Origin: Acetobacter indonesiensis
GTDB taxonomy: Bacteria; Pseudomonadota; Alphaproteobacteria; Acetobacterales; Acetobacteraceae
DNA: 64,000 nt
Reading direction: 5' to 3'
NCBI RefSeq assembly: GCF_000963945.1
Contig: NZ_BAMW01000030.1
Coordinates: 166,543 to 230,542, forward strand
Shown: positions 35,232-45,517 of the stretch, piece after piece
Numbering within the stretch: the stretch's first letter is position 1
Layout of the letters: each line of letters opens with the position of its first letter
Made by a program: the position numbers and the translations under genes
Notes under the pieces: generated by a model
Told to the model about the DNA's origin: nothing
The model's database searches: none
What the model saw: the letters and a program-made list of their open reading frames with translations, nothing else

Positions 35232-35501
35232 ATGTCGATTACTGCTGAACGCCGCACGGCGCTGATTAGCGAATACCAGACTTCCCCCACCGATACCGGT
35301 TCACCGGAAGTTCAGGTTGCGATTCTGACCGAGCGTATCAACAACCTGACCGAGCATCTGAAAACCCACGCGAAGGATTTCCATTCTCGCCGTGGTCTGC
35401 TGATCCTGGTTGGCCGTCGTCGTAGCCTGCTTGACTACCTACGCGGCAAGAGCGTTTCCCGCTATGATGCGCTGATCGCCCGTCTGGGCCTTCGTCGCTA
35501 A
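35232..35501 (+). CDS. rpsO: 30S ribosomal protein S15
   Basis: 89-residue primary binder of the central domain of 16S rRNA. The family signature is complete: [20 protein letters not shown], [12 protein letters not shown] and [13 protein letters not shown] 35232 is chosen over the adjacent GTG 35229; GGAG at 35221-35224 gives good spacing. It sits between truB and pnp. Confidence 0.97.
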   Translation: MSITAERRTALISEYQTSPTDTGSPEVQVAILTERINNLTEHLKTHAKDFHSRRGLLILVGRRRSLLDYLRGKSVSRYDALIARLGLRR

Positions 35502-35509
35502 GACGCGGT

Positions 35510-35555
35510 AAAAGGGTGCGGCGAGCGTAAGCGGTGCTGCACCCTTTTGTCTTTT
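35510..35555 (+). terminator. Hairpin/terminator between rpsO and pnp
   Basis: A 10-bp perfect stem AAAAGGGTGC (35510-35519) / GCACCCTTTT (35539-35548) with a 19-base loop is followed by GTCTTTT. It can act as a terminator or as a processing site like the rpsO-pnp hairpins of other bacteria. The following 240 bases up to pnp hold further short stems (ACCCG-TTGC-CGGGT near 35565). Confidence 0.65.
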
Positions 35556-35793
35556 CAGGGAAAACCCGTTGCCGGGTGACCCTTGCATGTCAGCCAGATA
35601 GGCTGGATGCTAAAAATCATCGCCACAGGCTATGAGCGCGGGAGCCTGATTCCCGGCGGGCCACGGCGTTTCCGACCACATGGTGTCGGGTGGTGTTGCC
35701 GCCAGTCTCCATGCCGTCCGAGGCGCTGTCCGCTCCCTTCGGTTTCTTCCCGCCTGTTCTGTGGCTTTCACTCTGTCATGAAAGCAGAACAGT

Positions 35794-37953
35794 ATGAGTA
35801 TTAAATTCAACTACTACCGCAAGGAAATTGAATGGGCTGGCCGCCCGCTGGTTCTTGAAACCGGCAAGATTGCCCGTCAGGCTGATGGCGCTGTGGTTGT
35901 CACCTATGGTGAAACCGTTGTGCTGTGTACCGCTGTTGGCGCAAAAAACGTCAAGGCTGGTCAGGATTTCTTCCCGCTGACCGTCAATTATCAGGAAAAA
36001 GCCTACGCTGCTGGCAAAATCCCGGGTGGTTTCTTCAAGCGCGAAGGCCGTCCGTCTGAAAACGAAACGCTGGTTTCCCGTCTGATTGACCGCCCCATTC
36101 GTCCGCTGTTCCCTGAAGGGTTCCGCAACGAAGTGCAGGTTATTGCCACCGTGCTGACGCACGATATGGAAAATGACCCTTCCATCGCAGCCCTGATTGG
36201 TTGCTCGGCTGCGCTGACGCTGTCTGGTATTCCGTTCTTCGGTCCGGTTGCTGCTGCTCGCGTAGGGTATAAGGACGGTGCATTCGTTCTGAACCCAACG
36301 CTTGAGCAGATGAAGGACACCGACCTTGATCTGGTCGTGGCCGGCACGGAAGAAGGCGTTCTGATGGTTGAATCAGAAGCGTCTGAACTGTCTGAAGAAA
36401 TCATGCTTGAAGCTGTGACCTTTGGTCACAATGCCTTCCAGCCTGTCATCGAAGCCATTATTTCTCTGGCTGAACATGCTGCCAAGGCTCCGTGGGATCT
36501 GCCTGAAGAATCCAAGGAAGCTCAGAAGCTGCGCACCCGCGTTGATAAAGTGGGCCGCAAGCTGATTGCTGATGCGTACAAGGAAAAGGTCAAGCAGGCC
36601 CGTTACGAAAAAGTGGGCGCTGCCAAGGAAGTCATCCTTGAAAAGCTGGCTGCTGAAGAACTGGACGTTGACGCTGCAAAGCCGATGCTGAAAGACCTTG
36701 AAGCCGATGTTGTGCGTTCAGCCGTGCTGAAAACCGGCCTGCGGATTGACGGTCGTGATCTGGTAACGGTTCGTCCCATCGTGTCTGAAGTTGGTATCCT
36801 GCCACGCGCGCATGGGTCTTCTCTGTTTACCCGTGGGGAAACGCAGGCGCTGGTTGTGACCACGCTGGGCACCGCACAGGATGAACAGGTGATTGACGCG
36901 CTTGAAGGCGAATACCGCACCAACTTCCTGCTGCATTACAACTTCCCTCCCTTCTCGGTTGGGGAATGTGGTCGCATCGGGTCTCCGGGGCGTCGTGAAA
37001 TCGGGCATGGCAAGCTGGCATGGCGCGCTATTCATCCGCTGCTGCCTACCCGTAAGGACTTCCCGTACACGCTGCGTGTCGTTTCCGAAATTACGGAAAG
37101 TAACGGGTCTTCTTCCATGGCAACCGTATGCGGCAGTTCACTGGCGCTGATGGATGCTGGTGTGCCCCTGAAACGCCCTGTGGCTGGTATTGCCATGGGT
37201 CTGATCAAGGAAGGCAAGGATTTTGCCGTTCTGTCCGATATTCTGGGTGATGAAGATCATCTGGGCGACATGGACTTCAAGGTTGCTGGTACCGAACAGG
37301 GCGTGACCGCCCTTCAGATGGACATCAAGATTACGTCCATTACGCCAGAAATCATGAAGATTGCTCTGGGTCAGGCACGCGATGGCCGCATGCACATTCT
37401 GGGTGAAATGAGCAAGGCTCTGACGGAAGGCCGCACCGATGTGTCCTCCACAGCACCGAAAATCACCACCATGAAGGTGCCTCGCGAAAAAATCCGCGAT
37501 GTGATTGGTTCAGGCGGTAAAGTTATTCGTGAAATCGTTGAATATTCAGGTGCGAAGGTCGATATCGGGGATGATGGCACCATCACCATCGCCGCTATGT
37601 CTGACGATCAGGCCCAAAAAGCCATCGAACGCATCAACGGGATCGTGGCTGAACCTGAAATTGGCCGCGTTTACGATGGTAAGGTTGTTAAAACCGCTGA
37701 TTTCGGCGCGTTTGTAAACTTCCTGGGTGCGCGTGATGGTCTGGTTCACATTTCTGAACTGTCTCAGGGTCGTGTGGGTAAAACCACTGACGTTGTGAAG
37801 CAGGGCGATGCCGTGAAGGTCAAGGTCATCGGTTTTGATGACCGTGGTAAAGTGAAGCTATCCATGCGCGTTGTTGATCAGGCAACCGGGGCAGACATCA
37901 CGGAAACCGTTGGTGCCAAGCCTGCGCGCGCACCACGTCGGGATGCTGAATAA
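35794..37953 (+). CDS. pnp: Polyribonucleotide nucleotidyltransferase (PNPase)
   Basis: Phosphorolytic 3'-5' exoribonuclease and degradosome component, 719 residues of typical length. Two RNase-PH domains are separated by a helical domain. The second carries the active-site segment ([32 protein letters not shown]). The KH domain has [11 protein letters not shown] at about residue 569, and the S1 domain begins near 626 ([18 protein letters not shown]). The gene follows rpsO after 292 bases of structured leader, where PNPase autocontrol would act if this organism follows the enteric model. Confidence 0.96.
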   Translation: MSIKFNYYRKEIEWAGRPLVLETGKIARQADGAVVVTYGETVVLCTAVGAKNVKAGQDFFPLTVNYQEKAYAAGKIPGGFFKREGRPSENETLVSRLIDRPIRPLFPEGFRNEVQVIATVLTHDMENDPSIAALIGCSAALTLSGIPFFGPVAAARVGYKDGAFVLNPTLEQMKDTDLDLVVAGTEEGVLMVESEASELSEEIMLEAVTFGHNAFQPVIEAIISLAEHAAKAPWDLPEESKEAQKLRTRVDKVGRKLIADAYKEKVKQARYEKVGAAKEVILEKLAAEELDVDAAKPMLKDLEADVVRSAVLKTGLRIDGRDLVTVRPIVSEVGILPRAHGSSLFTRGETQALVVTTLGTAQDEQVIDALEGEYRTNFLLHYNFPPFSVGECGRIGSPGRREIGHGKLAWRAIHPLLPTRKDFPYTLRVVSEITESNGSSSMATVCGSSLALMDAGVPLKRPVAGIAMGLIKEGKDFAVLSDILGDEDHLGDMDFKVAGTEQGVTALQMDIKITSITPEIMKIALGQARDGRMHILGEMSKALTEGRTDVSSTAPKITTMKVPREKIRDVIGSGGKVIREIVEYSGAKVDIGDDGTITIAAMSDDQAQKAIERINGIVAEPEIGRVYDGKVVKTADFGAFVNFLGARDGLVHISELSQGRVGKTTDVVKQGDAVKVKVIGFDDRGKVKLSMRVVDQATGADITETVGAKPARAPRRDAE

Positions 37954-38010
37954 GCATCCCTTACGGGGTGCTTGTCATCAGCGCTTATTCAGCAGAACGA
38001 TAGGACAGCA

Positions 38011-39429
38011 ATGAAGGCGATCAACGCAGTTCGCATGGGGGGCGTAGACGTCCTGCCACTGGTTGAAGGTGGCAAGGGTGTTTCCGTATCCACGGGCGCT
38101 TCAGCGGGAGCTTGGGCCGCAGCAGGCGGGGCCGGTACGGTCTCGATTGTCAATGCGGACAGTTATGATGAGGCCGGACATCCCGTGCCTCAGATCTATC
38201 ATGGTCGTACCCGGCGGGAACGGCATGAAGAACTGGTTGATTACGCCATTCGTGGCGGCATTGCCCAGGCACAGATTGCTCATGAAACCGCAGGTGGGCA
38301 GGGACGTATCCATGCCAACATCCTGTGGGAAATGGGCTCGGCTGAACGGGTTATCACGGGCGTGCTTGAAGGGGCCAAAGGCCTTATTCACGGTCTGACC
38401 TGTGGTGCGGGGATGCCGTATCGCCTGTCTGAAATTGCGGCAACATATGGGGTTTACTATTACCCCATCGTGTCTTCTGCCCGCGCGTTTAATGCGTTGT
38501 GGAAGCGTGCCTACAGCAAGACATCAGACCTGCTGGGCGGCGTTGTGTATGAAGATCCTTGGCGGGCTGGGGGGCATAACGGCCTTTCCAACACTGAAGA
38601 TCCTCTTAAGCCGGAAGATCCATACCCACGGGTTGCAGCGCTTCGGAAACTGATGCGGTCTTTCGGGCTGGATGAAACGCCTATCATTATGGCAGGCGGT
38701 GTCTGGTGGCTGGAAGAATGGGAAGACTGGATTGATAACCCTGAACTGGGTCCAATTGTCTTTCAGTTCGGCACGCGTCCGCTTCTGACCAAGGAAAGCC
38801 CGGTACCGGATGCCTGGAAGCAGCGTCTGCTGACGCTGAAAAAAGGGGATGTGTATCTGAACCGCTTTTCACCAACCGGGTTCTACTCCTCGGCCGTGAA
38901 CAACAGCTTTTTGCAGGAACTGCGTGGCCGTTCAGAACGGCAAGTTGCATTTTCCCCTGAACCTTTGGGTGCGCATGATGTCGCCTATGGCGTAGGGGCC
39001 CGCAAACGCGAAGTCTTTGTGACGGCTGATGATCTGGCGCATATCCGTGGTTGGGAAGCGCAGGGCTATACTGAAGCCATGCGCACCCCTGATTCCACGC
39101 TGATTTTCGTCACACCCGATCGTGCGCGTGAAATCACGGCAGATCAGGTGGCCTGTATGGGGTGCCTGTCTGAGTGCAAATTCTCTAACTGGAGCCAGCG
39201 TGGCCCCAGCTACACCAACGGTCATAAGGCTGACCCGCGGTCTTTCTGCATTCAGAAAACCCTTCAGACGGTTGCGCACACCAGCGGCCCGGAAGCCGAT
39301 GAGGTTGTGGACAACAATCTGATGTTTGGTGGCACCAACGCATGGCGCTTTGGGTCTGATCCGTTTTACTCAAACGGGTTTGTGCCAACAGTGCGTCAGT
39401 TGGTTGACCGCATCATGACCGGGCGTTGA
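38011..39429 (+). CDS. NAD(P)H-dependent flavin oxidoreductase (nitronate monooxygenase-like)
   Basis: 472 residues, TIM-barrel flavoprotein of the YrpB/2-nitropropane dioxygenase-like group. Motifs include HANILWEMGSAERVI, GLTCGAGMPYRLSEIA, YYYPIVSSARAF, GGVVYEDPWRAGGHNGLSN and PIIMAGGVW. The C-terminal part holds a cysteine cluster CMGCLSEC followed 30 residues later by another Cys, which could bind zinc or an iron-sulfur centre; this is not typical of the plain enzymes. ATG 38011 is chosen because AGGA precedes it closely. Substrate unknown. It follows pnp by 57 bases and ends at a terminator. Confidence 0.8.
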   Translation: MKAINAVRMGGVDVLPLVEGGKGVSVSTGASAGAWAAAGGAGTVSIVNADSYDEAGHPVPQIYHGRTRRERHEELVDYAIRGGIAQAQIAHETAGGQGRIHANILWEMGSAERVITGVLEGAKGLIHGLTCGAGMPYRLSEIAATYGVYYYPIVSSARAFNALWKRAYSKTSDLLGGVVYEDPWRAGGHNGLSNTEDPLKPEDPYPRVAALRKLMRSFGLDETPIIMAGGVWWLEEWEDWIDNPELGPIVFQFGTRPLLTKESPVPDAWKQRLLTLKKGDVYLNRFSPTGFYSSAVNNSFLQELRGRSERQVAFSPEPLGAHDVAYGVGARKREVFVTADDLAHIRGWEAQGYTEAMRTPDSTLIFVTPDRAREITADQVACMGCLSECKFSNWSQRGPSYTNGHKADPRSFCIQKTLQTVAHTSGPEADEVVDNNLMFGGTNAWRFGSDPFYSNGFVPTVRQLVDRIMTGR

Positions 39430-39487
39430 GCCTGCGTTCTGGCGTTTAAAGGCAGACGCTGTTTATCAGCGTCTTTGCCAAAGATGT

Positions 39488-39514
39488 AAAAAAGGCGCCT
39501 TGGGCGCCTTTTTT
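39488..39514 (+). terminator. Rho-independent terminator after the flavin oxidoreductase
   Basis: AAAAAAGGCGCC-TTG-GGCGCCTTTTTT: a strong GC stem with flanking A- and T-runs, able to work for both the upstream plus-strand gene and the minus-strand Pmp3-type gene at 39527-39712. Confidence 0.92.
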
Positions 39515-39526
39515 CATGCCCGATGA

Positions 39527-39712
39527 TTATTTTCCCATCCGGGCAATTTTCTGATCAGTTTTATACTGGCTCAAGGCATAGACGGACCAGATGGCTGCGG
39601 GAATCCAGCCAATAACCGTGACCTGCAACACCAGACAAATAATGCCGGCAAAGGGCCGTCCGATTGTGAAAAACTGAAGCCAGGGCAGCAGCAGGGCCAG
39701 AAGAAGACGCAT
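39527..39712 (-). CDS. YqaE/Pmp3 family small membrane protein
   Basis: 61-residue peptide with two hydrophobic segments (LLLALLLPWLQFFTIGRP and IICLVLQVTVIGWIPAAIWS) and a short charged tail, matching the Pmp3/UPF0057 proteolipids. Members influence membrane potential or salt tolerance in yeast and are stress-linked in bacteria; the role here is unknown. A good AAAGGA ribosome site precedes the minus-strand ATG. It is monocistronic, between the terminator and the gyrA leader. Confidence 0.88.
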   Translation of the reverse strand: MRLLLALLLPWLQFFTIGRPFAGIICLVLQVTVIGWIPAAIWSVYALSQYKTDQKIARMGK

Positions 39713-39981
39713 GGAAAAATCCTTTCAAACACGGTTTTGGTCTTTCTTGCCGCACTGTGGGGCTGGAAGAAAGGCAAAACAGCCGGTTAGACGGCGGTTG
39801 CGGTGGTGCCGGTGATGCGTGGCCCTAGGTCCATACGGCTTTGTGTGCTAGAAGATCACAAGCCGCCGCCAGTGGCTGTGCAGGCCGGAATCCGGTCTGT
39901 CTTTGCTATTCTGGCGCATACTAAGTTTTCAGGCGCACCTGTTTCATTTTCAGGTGCGCGGCATGACAAGACGGATGGACC

Positions 39982-42768
39982 TTGACCGAGATTTCTGACC
40001 AGCCGGGATCGCCGGAACCTTCAGCCCTTCTGCCTGTCACCATTGAGGAGGAGATGCGCTCCTCCTACCTCGCTTACGCGATGTCGGTGATTGTCAGCCG
40101 TGCGCTGCCAGATGTGCGTGACGGGTTGAAGCCGGTGCATCGGCGTATTCTGTACGCCATGCATGAAAGTGGTTTCACACACGATAAACCCTATCGTAAA
40201 TCGGCCCGTGCAGTCGGTGACGTGATGGGTAAATACCATCCGCACGGTGACGCATCGATTTATGATGCCATGGTCCGTATGGCGCAGTCTTGGTCCATGC
40301 GCGTCAAGCTGATTGACGGGCAGGGGAACTTCGGATCCGTGGATGGCGATAGCCCGGCGGCTATGCGTTATACGGAAGCCCGTCTGGCCAAGGCCTCAAC
40401 CTTTCTGTTGAACGACATTGACCGTGATACGGTTGATTTCCAGCCCAACTATGACGAAAGCGAGCAGGAACCAACGGTTCTGCCCGCAGCGTTCCCTAAC
40501 CTGCTGATTAACGGTGCCACGGGTATTGCCGTGGGTATGGCCACCAACATTCCGCCGCATAACCCCGGTGAAGTGATTGATGCCACGCTGGCGCTGATCG
40601 AAAAGCCGGATATGGACCTTGATGAGCTGCTGGAACACGTACCGGGGCCAGATTTCCCGACAGGCGGCATTATTCTGGGCCGCTCCGGTATCCGTAGCGC
40701 GTTCGCGACTGGGCGTGGGGCCGTCATTATCCGGGCGCGTGCCGAAGTTGAGGAAATCCGCAAAGATCGCAAGGCAATTGTGATCACGGAAATTCCGTAT
40801 CAGGTCAACAAAGCCACCCTGCAGGAACGCATCGCTGAACTGGTGCGGAACAAGCAGATTGAAGGTATTTCGGACATCCGCGATGAGTCTGACCGATCCG
40901 GTATGCGGGTGGTCATTGAAATCAAGCGTGACGCAACGCCAGAAGTCGTGCTGAATCATCTTTATCGCTACACGCAGCTTCAGACCTCGTTCGGGGTGAA
41001 CATGCTGGCGCTGGATGGTGGCAAGCCCCGTCTGATGGGCCTGAAGGATGTTCTGTCAGCCTTCATCACCTTCCGTGAAGAAGTTATTCTGCGTCGTGCC
41101 CGCTTTGAACTGAATAAGGCGCGTGACCGCGGTCATATTCTGGTCGGTCTGGTTATTGCCGTTGCCAATATCGATGCGGTTATTGCCCTGATTCGCGCGG
41201 CTCCGGATGCTGCAACGGCCCGTGAATCCCTGATGGCAGCAAGCTGGGATGCCGATGAAGTCGCGCCCTTGCTGGAACTGATTCATGATCAGGGTAACCA
41301 GATTGTTGATGGCAAGGTCCGTCTGACAGAAGCACAGGCACGCGGTATTCTAGAACTGCGCCTGCAACGCCTGACGGGTCTTGAACGCGAAAAAATTCAG
41401 CAGGAGCTGTCCGAAGTTGCCATTCGGATTAATGAACTGCTTGAAATTATCGGCAGCCATATCCGCCGCATGGAAGTGCTGCGGGATGAGCTGGTTCTTG
41501 CCCGTGCAGAAATCGCGACACCCCGCGCGACCGAAATTGCCGACTACGCCGGCGATCAGGATGATGAAAGCCTGATTGAACCCGGGCAGATGGTTGTCAC
41601 CATCACGCGTGAAGGCTTTATCAAACGCACACCTCTTGACGTATTCCGGGCCCAGAACCGTGGCGGCCGTGGCCGCACCGGCGCCGGTACGCGTGGGGAT
41701 GATATCGTGGTGCGGTCATTCAATGCCCATACGCACCAGTGGGTCATGTTCTTCTCCTCCGGCGGGAAGGCGTATCGCGAAAAAATCTGGCGTCTGCCAG
41801 AAGCCAGTCCGACCGCTAAAGGGCGTGCGCTGGTCAATCTGCTGCCCGATCTTGGCTCGGACACGATTACGGCTGTTCTGCCGCTGCCGCAGGATGAGGA
41901 ACTGTGGGAATCCCTCCACCTCGTCTTTGCAACGGCAAGTGGCGGTGTGCGGCGTAACCGTCTGAGCGACTTCCGCAACATCCGGTCTTCCGGGCTGATT
42001 GCCATGAAGCTGGATGAAGGGGATAGCCTGATTGGCGTTGCAACCTGCCGAGAAGGGCAGGATGTGTTTCTGGCTACCCGTGGGGCCCGTTGCATTCGTT
42101 TCCAGATTACGGATGAAACGCTGCGTGTGTTTGCAGGCCGTGGGTCTTCAGGGGTTCGCGGTATCCGTCTGGCGGATGGGGACAAGGTGATCAGTCTTGC
42201 CGTTCTCAACCATGTTGAGGCGACTGTGGACGAGCGTTCTACCTATCTGCGGATGGCCAACGCCAAACGGCGTGCAGAAAACGCCGCCGAGAACGGGGAA
42301 GATGACGCAGAAACATCTGTGGTGGATACGGATGAAGAAGAAACATCCTCTACTTCCGAACTGCTGACACCGGAACGCTTTGCTGAACTTGAAGCCGCAG
42401 AAGAAATTCTGCTGGTAGTCAGTGATGGCGGGTTTGGTCGTCGGTCTTCCGCGTATGATTACCGCGTTAGCGGGCGTGGCGGGCAGGGTATTACCAACAT
42501 GACCTTCTCTGCCAACAAGCGGGGGACCGAGGTCGCAGCAACTCTGCCCGTGCTTAGCGGCACGGATGTCATGCTGGTGACAGATGCTGGCCGTCTGATC
42601 CGTGTTCCGGTTGATCAGGTGCGTGTCATGGCCCGTCAGGCCAGTGGTGTTACCCTGTTCCGCCTGAATGACGGTGAGCACGTCACCAGTGTCTTCCCGG
42701 TCATGGATGATGAGACGGATGAAGACAGCACGGATGGTGCAGCCGAACCGTCAGGTGAAAGCGCATGA
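39982..42768 (+). CDS. gyrA: DNA gyrase subunit A
   Basis: Breakage-rejoining subunit of gyrase, 928 residues. The catalytic tyrosine is Tyr130 in [10 protein letters not shown]. The quinolone-determining region reads [10 protein letters not shown]: the position equivalent to E. coli Ser83 is Ala91, while the Asp87 equivalent is Asp95. The C-terminal domain starts after the GyrA-box segment [10 protein letters not shown] and contains an acidic insertion ([17 protein letters not shown]). The start is TTG 39982 with GGATGG upstream. Its stop overlaps coaD (ATGA). A 269-base upstream gap carries its promoter; no clear -10/-35 pair was identified there. Confidence 0.96.
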   Translation: MTEISDQPGSPEPSALLPVTIEEEMRSSYLAYAMSVIVSRALPDVRDGLKPVHRRILYAMHESGFTHDKPYRKSARAVGDVMGKYHPHGDASIYDAMVRMAQSWSMRVKLIDGQGNFGSVDGDSPAAMRYTEARLAKASTFLLNDIDRDTVDFQPNYDESEQEPTVLPAAFPNLLINGATGIAVGMATNIPPHNPGEVIDATLALIEKPDMDLDELLEHVPGPDFPTGGIILGRSGIRSAFATGRGAVIIRARAEVEEIRKDRKAIVITEIPYQVNKATLQERIAELVRNKQIEGISDIRDESDRSGMRVVIEIKRDATPEVVLNHLYRYTQLQTSFGVNMLALDGGKPRLMGLKDVLSAFITFREEVILRRARFELNKARDRGHILVGLVIAVANIDAVIALIRAAPDAATARESLMAASWDADEVAPLLELIHDQGNQIVDGKVRLTEAQARGILELRLQRLTGLEREKIQQELSEVAIRINELLEIIGSHIRRMEVLRDELVLARAEIATPRATEIADYAGDQDDESLIEPGQMVVTITREGFIKRTPLDVFRAQNRGGRGRTGAGTRGDDIVVRSFNAHTHQWVMFFSSGGKAYREKIWRLPEASPTAKGRALVNLLPDLGSDTITAVLPLPQDEELWESLHLVFATASGGVRRNRLSDFRNIRSSGLIAMKLDEGDSLIGVATCREGQDVFLATRGARCIRFQITDETLRVFAGRGSSGVRGIRLADGDKVISLAVLNHVEATVDERSTYLRMANAKRRAENAAENGEDDAETSVVDTDEEETSSTSELLTPERFAELEAAEEILLVVSDGGFGRRSSAYDYRVSGRGGQGITNMTFSANKRGTEVAATLPVLSGTDVMLVTDAGRLIRVPVDQVRVMARQASGVTLFRLNDGEHVTSVFPVMDDETDEDSTDGAAEPSGESA

Positions 42769-43301
42769 GTGAGGGCGTACACGCCGGGGAACCCCGGCGT
42801 GTAGGCTTTTATGCTGGTACATTTGACCCTGTCACCACCGGCCATCTGGACGTTATTGAACGCGCCGCCCGTCTGGTGGACAGGTTGGTGATCGGGGTGG
42901 CAGAAAATCCAGGTAAAAACCCGCTTATGCCTCTGGCCGAGCGGGTGGAATGTGTGGAAAACGAACTCCCAGCCATTGCCGCCAGAACAGGGGGGGAACT
43001 GAAAGTGGCTTCTTTCAATTCCCTGCTGGTGGAAGCGGTAAAGCTGCATGGTGCGTCCCTGATTTTCAGAGGGCTGCGCGTGTTGACTGACTTTGACTAT
43101 GAAATTCAGATGTCGGGGGTTAATCGTCGCCTCGATTCCTCCATCGAAACCGTGTTTTTAATGGCATCTGAACGGACCCAATTTATTTCTTCCCGTCTTG
43201 TTAAAGAAATTGCCAGTTATGGTGGTGTCGTTTCAGAGTTCGTCACCCCATATACACAGGAACGTCTGCTCGCCCGGCTGAAGGCGCGGGCTGCGGGGTA
43301 A
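42765..43301 (+). CDS. coaD: Phosphopantetheine adenylyltransferase
   Basis: Fourth step of coenzyme A synthesis (4'-phosphopantetheine plus ATP). 178 residues with the nucleotidyltransferase signature [16 protein letters not shown] (TxGH) near residue 26 and the C-terminal [14 protein letters not shown] segment. The N-terminus is about ten residues longer than usual. It overlaps the gyrA stop by 4 bases, so it is coupled to gyrA. Confidence 0.94.
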   Translation: MSEGVHAGEPRRVGFYAGTFDPVTTGHLDVIERAARLVDRLVIGVAENPGKNPLMPLAERVECVENELPAIAARTGGELKVASFNSLLVEAVKLHGASLIFRGLRVLTDFDYEIQMSGVNRRLDSSIETVFLMASERTQFISSRLVKEIASYGGVVSEFVTPYTQERLLARLKARAAG

Positions 43302-43347
43302 TGGCCATACTCTATGCCGTTGCCAGAAAGGATTAAGGAGAACCATC

Positions 43348-43842
43348 ATGTCTACCGAGACAGATAAAAACGACCTGATTTACATGGATGTGCCTGCGGG
43401 CCGCGTTGTCATTCGTCTGCGCCCCGATATTGCGCCGCTGGCTGCCGAACGCATCCGCACCCTGTCTGCCGAAGGTTTTTACGATAACGTGCCGTTTCAT
43501 CGCGTTATTTCTGGTTTCATGGCGCAGGCGGGTGACCCGACCGGCACCGGCACAGGTGGCAGCCCGCTGCCTGACCTGAAGGCTGAATTTACGCGTGAAG
43601 CCAAGTTCCTGCGTGGTACCTTGGGTATGGCCCGTACGTCTGACCCAGACAGTGCAAACAGCCAGTTCTTCATCATGTTCGAACCGTCTCCTCATCTTGA
43701 TGGTCAGTACACAATTGTGGGCGACGTCATTGAAGGCATGGAAAACATCGACAAGATCAAACGCGGCAGCGGTGGGTCTGGCATGGTGCGCGAACCAGAC
43801 CGGATTACAAAAATGCGTCCGGCTTCTGCTGAAAACGCCTGA
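43348..43842 (+). CDS. Cyclophilin-type peptidylprolyl isomerase
   Basis: Cytoplasmic PPIase, 164 residues and no signal peptide. The cyclophilin core is complete: FHRVISGFMAQAGDPTGTGTG, GMARTSDPDSANSQFFIMF, and LDGQYTIVGDVIEGMENID. An AAGGAG ribosome site stands 9 bases before ATG 43348. Third gene of gyrA-coaD-ppi, ended by the terminator at 43870-43898. Confidence 0.94.
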   Translation: MSTETDKNDLIYMDVPAGRVVIRLRPDIAPLAAERIRTLSAEGFYDNVPFHRVISGFMAQAGDPTGTGTGGSPLPDLKAEFTREAKFLRGTLGMARTSDPDSANSQFFIMFEPSPHLDGQYTIVGDVIEGMENIDKIKRGSGGSGMVREPDRITKMRPASAENA

Positions 43843-43869
43843 TTTTTCTGATTTGATAATCCATCATGG

Positions 43870-43898
43870 AACGCGGCTCTGCAAAGGGCCGCGTTTTT
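43870..43898 (+). terminator. Rho-independent terminator of the gyrA-coaD-ppi unit
   Basis: Stem AACGCGGC (43870-43877) / GCCGCGTT (43888-43895), followed by a T-run, 28 bases after the isomerase stop. Confidence 0.92.
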
Positions 43899-44027
43899 TG
43901 TTTCTGGCCGATTGTTCAGCATAAATACGGAATGACGGCTTTGTTATGCCGTTGTGGATCAGGTGACCCTGCAAGCTCCGGAAAGATGATTTTTAACAGC
44001 ATCTTGGGGCAAAACGCATCACATCGC

Positions 44028-44056
44028 TTGACACAAGGGGAATGAAGCGTTTAGAC
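44028..44056 (+). promoter_or_regulatory. Possible promoter for tRNA-Lys
   Basis: Perfect TTGACA at 44028-44033; 17 bases later TTAGAC (44051-44056) could serve as a weak -10. The site is about 60 bases upstream of the tRNA. Confidence 0.4.
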
Positions 44057-44118
44057 ACCCCCCAACAGAGCGCGCATCTGTTTCAGACAGACAGCGTATT
44101 CCTGTTGCATGATGACGT

Positions 44119-44194
44119 GAGCCGGTAGCTCAGTCGGTAGAGCATTCGACTTTTAATCGAATGGTCGAGGGTTCGAGTCCCTCCCGGCTCACCA
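44119..44194 (+). tRNA. tRNA-Lys (anticodon TTT)
   Basis: Complete cloverleaf: acceptor GAGCCGG/CCGGCTC, D arm GCTC-AGTCGGTA-GAGC, anticodon stem TTCGA/TCGAA with loop CTTTTAA (anticodon TTT), T arm with GGTTCGAGTCC, discriminator A and encoded CCA. It reads AAA/AAG lysine codons. Confidence 0.97.
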
Positions 44195-44360
44195 TCCTTT
44201 TTCTTTTTATCCCCTAATCAAGAATTATTTCCACAGACTTTGTGGAATAATAGCTTGTCATCATAATCCTTGGTTTTTCAAAGATTTTTACGATTCGATG
44301 GCGAATCGGGTAAGGGGATTTGTACCCATTATCCACAAAGTTACCCACCGCCCGAATCTC
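44195..44360. other. AT-rich intergenic region with a perfect DnaA box and GANTC sites
   Basis: Directly after tRNA-Lys. It holds an A/T-rich stretch, an imperfect palindrome TTATTTCCACA-GAC-TTTGTGGAATAA (44225-44250), the inverted repeat GATTCG-ATGG-CGAATC (44292-44307), and a perfect DnaA box TTATCCACA (44329-44337). Three GANTC (CcrM-type) sites fall at 44292, 44303 and 44354. A one-mismatch DnaA box, TGTGGATCA, lies at 43953-43961. No gene is seen here. The motifs suggest DnaA/CcrM control or an origin-like element; this is inference. Confidence 0.5.
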
Positions 44361-44457
44361 TGGTGTGTTTCTGGCGCGGCACATGCGGGTGACTCTTCAT
44401 CTCATCCCTCTTCGCCTCGCAACAAAAGGGGTTAGATACGGCATCTTCCTTGACGGC

Positions 44458-45378
44458 TTATGGAAGATCCTGTTCCCACGGGGCCGCTGGGCTGTAACAT
44501 TCGGCCAGATAATCAATCATAGCGCGAACTTTTAGCGGTGTAGTCTGTCCCTGTGCATACACAGCATGCAGTGGCGGTGCTTCTATCAGGGGGGCATCAA
44601 GCGGCACAGTTTGTAACAGCCCACTCCGCAATTCATTCGCCACAACAAAAACGGGCAGATAAATAAGCCCCTGACCCGCTACGGCGGCTTCACGTAACGC
44701 ATCGCCATTATTGGCGCATAAGGCCCCGGAAACAGAAACCGTTCGTTCTCCCTTTAACCCGAAATGCCAGCGATTGGGCGCACCGGGTTCTCCCAGCGTA
44801 TACCCAAGGCACTGGTGGTGGCTTAGGTCCTCAATTGTTTTTGGCACACCGGCCTGCTGTAAATAGGCAGGGGCAGCGCAGACTACGCAGCGAATGGACG
44901 CCAGCTTGCGGCTTCTCAGGCTGCTTGGGGCCATATGGCGGATACGAAGGGTAAGATCCCAGCCCTCCTCTATCAGATCAACCGCTCGGTCATTCAGGCC
45001 GAGTTCAACGGTCACCAGCGGATAGCGCCTGCTGAATTCGGGCAGGATAGGCGCAACATAGCGTATTGCGAAAGAAACCGGCGCATTCAGCCTTAACCGC
45101 CCGCGTGGTTCGCGCCGCTGTTCCGTGACGGTCTGTTCTACATCTTCAAGGTCGGCCAGAATTTTTTGGCATCCTTCCAGAAACAGTCGTCCTGCTTCTG
45201 TTAGCGATAACCGGCGTGTGCTGCGGTGAAACAGCGTGACACCCAATCGCGTTTCAAGTGCAGTAATGTGCTTTGTCACCATCGTTTGTGAAAGACACAG
45301 CGCCCGTCCGGCAGCGGTAAAACTGCCGGTGGCGACAACTTTCACAAAAACCTGCATGCTTGTAATGCGGTCGAGCAT
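44458..45378 (-). CDS. LysR-family transcriptional regulator
   Basis: 306 residues with the start at ATG 45378 (a GTG 9 bases upstream is possible). The N-terminal winged helix-turn-helix is clear: MQVFVKVVATGSFTAAGRAL, then LCLSQTMVTKHITALETRLG, then LFHRSTRRLSLTEAG. The rest is the LysR substrate-binding domain, with the CrgA/YafC-like style (GRLRLNAPVSFAIRYVAPIL). The target and effector are not visible; the gene is flanked by an intergenic region and a small lipoprotein gene rather than by a divergently read enzyme, so it gives no obvious target. Confidence 0.9.
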   Translation of the reverse strand: MLDRITSMQVFVKVVATGSFTAAGRALCLSQTMVTKHITALETRLGVTLFHRSTRRLSLTEAGRLFLEGCQKILADLEDVEQTVTEQRREPRGRLRLNAPVSFAIRYVAPILPEFSRRYPLVTVELGLNDRAVDLIEEGWDLTLRIRHMAPSSLRSRKLASIRCVVCAAPAYLQQAGVPKTIEDLSHHQCLGYTLGEPGAPNRWHFGLKGERTVSVSGALCANNGDALREAAVAGQGLIYLPVFVVANELRSGLLQTVPLDAPLIEAPPLHAVYAQGQTTPLKVRAMIDYLAECYSPAAPWEQDLP

Positions 45379-45517
45379 AAAACCCACGTCATACTATCTG
45401 AAAACTCGCCCTTAAGGGCCTGTTATTTCAGTCTAGCACAGTCATGACGTAAGGAGCATTTGTTGATGCAGGTCTCATTTTGAGGGGACTGGCGTTTATG
45501 GCAGTTCGTTTAGAACA

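Noticed and set aside
44320..44535. 71-codon frame between tRNA-Lys and the LysR gene
   Set aside because: It overlaps the 3' end of the LysR gene on the other strand, has no ribosome site and no recognisable content.
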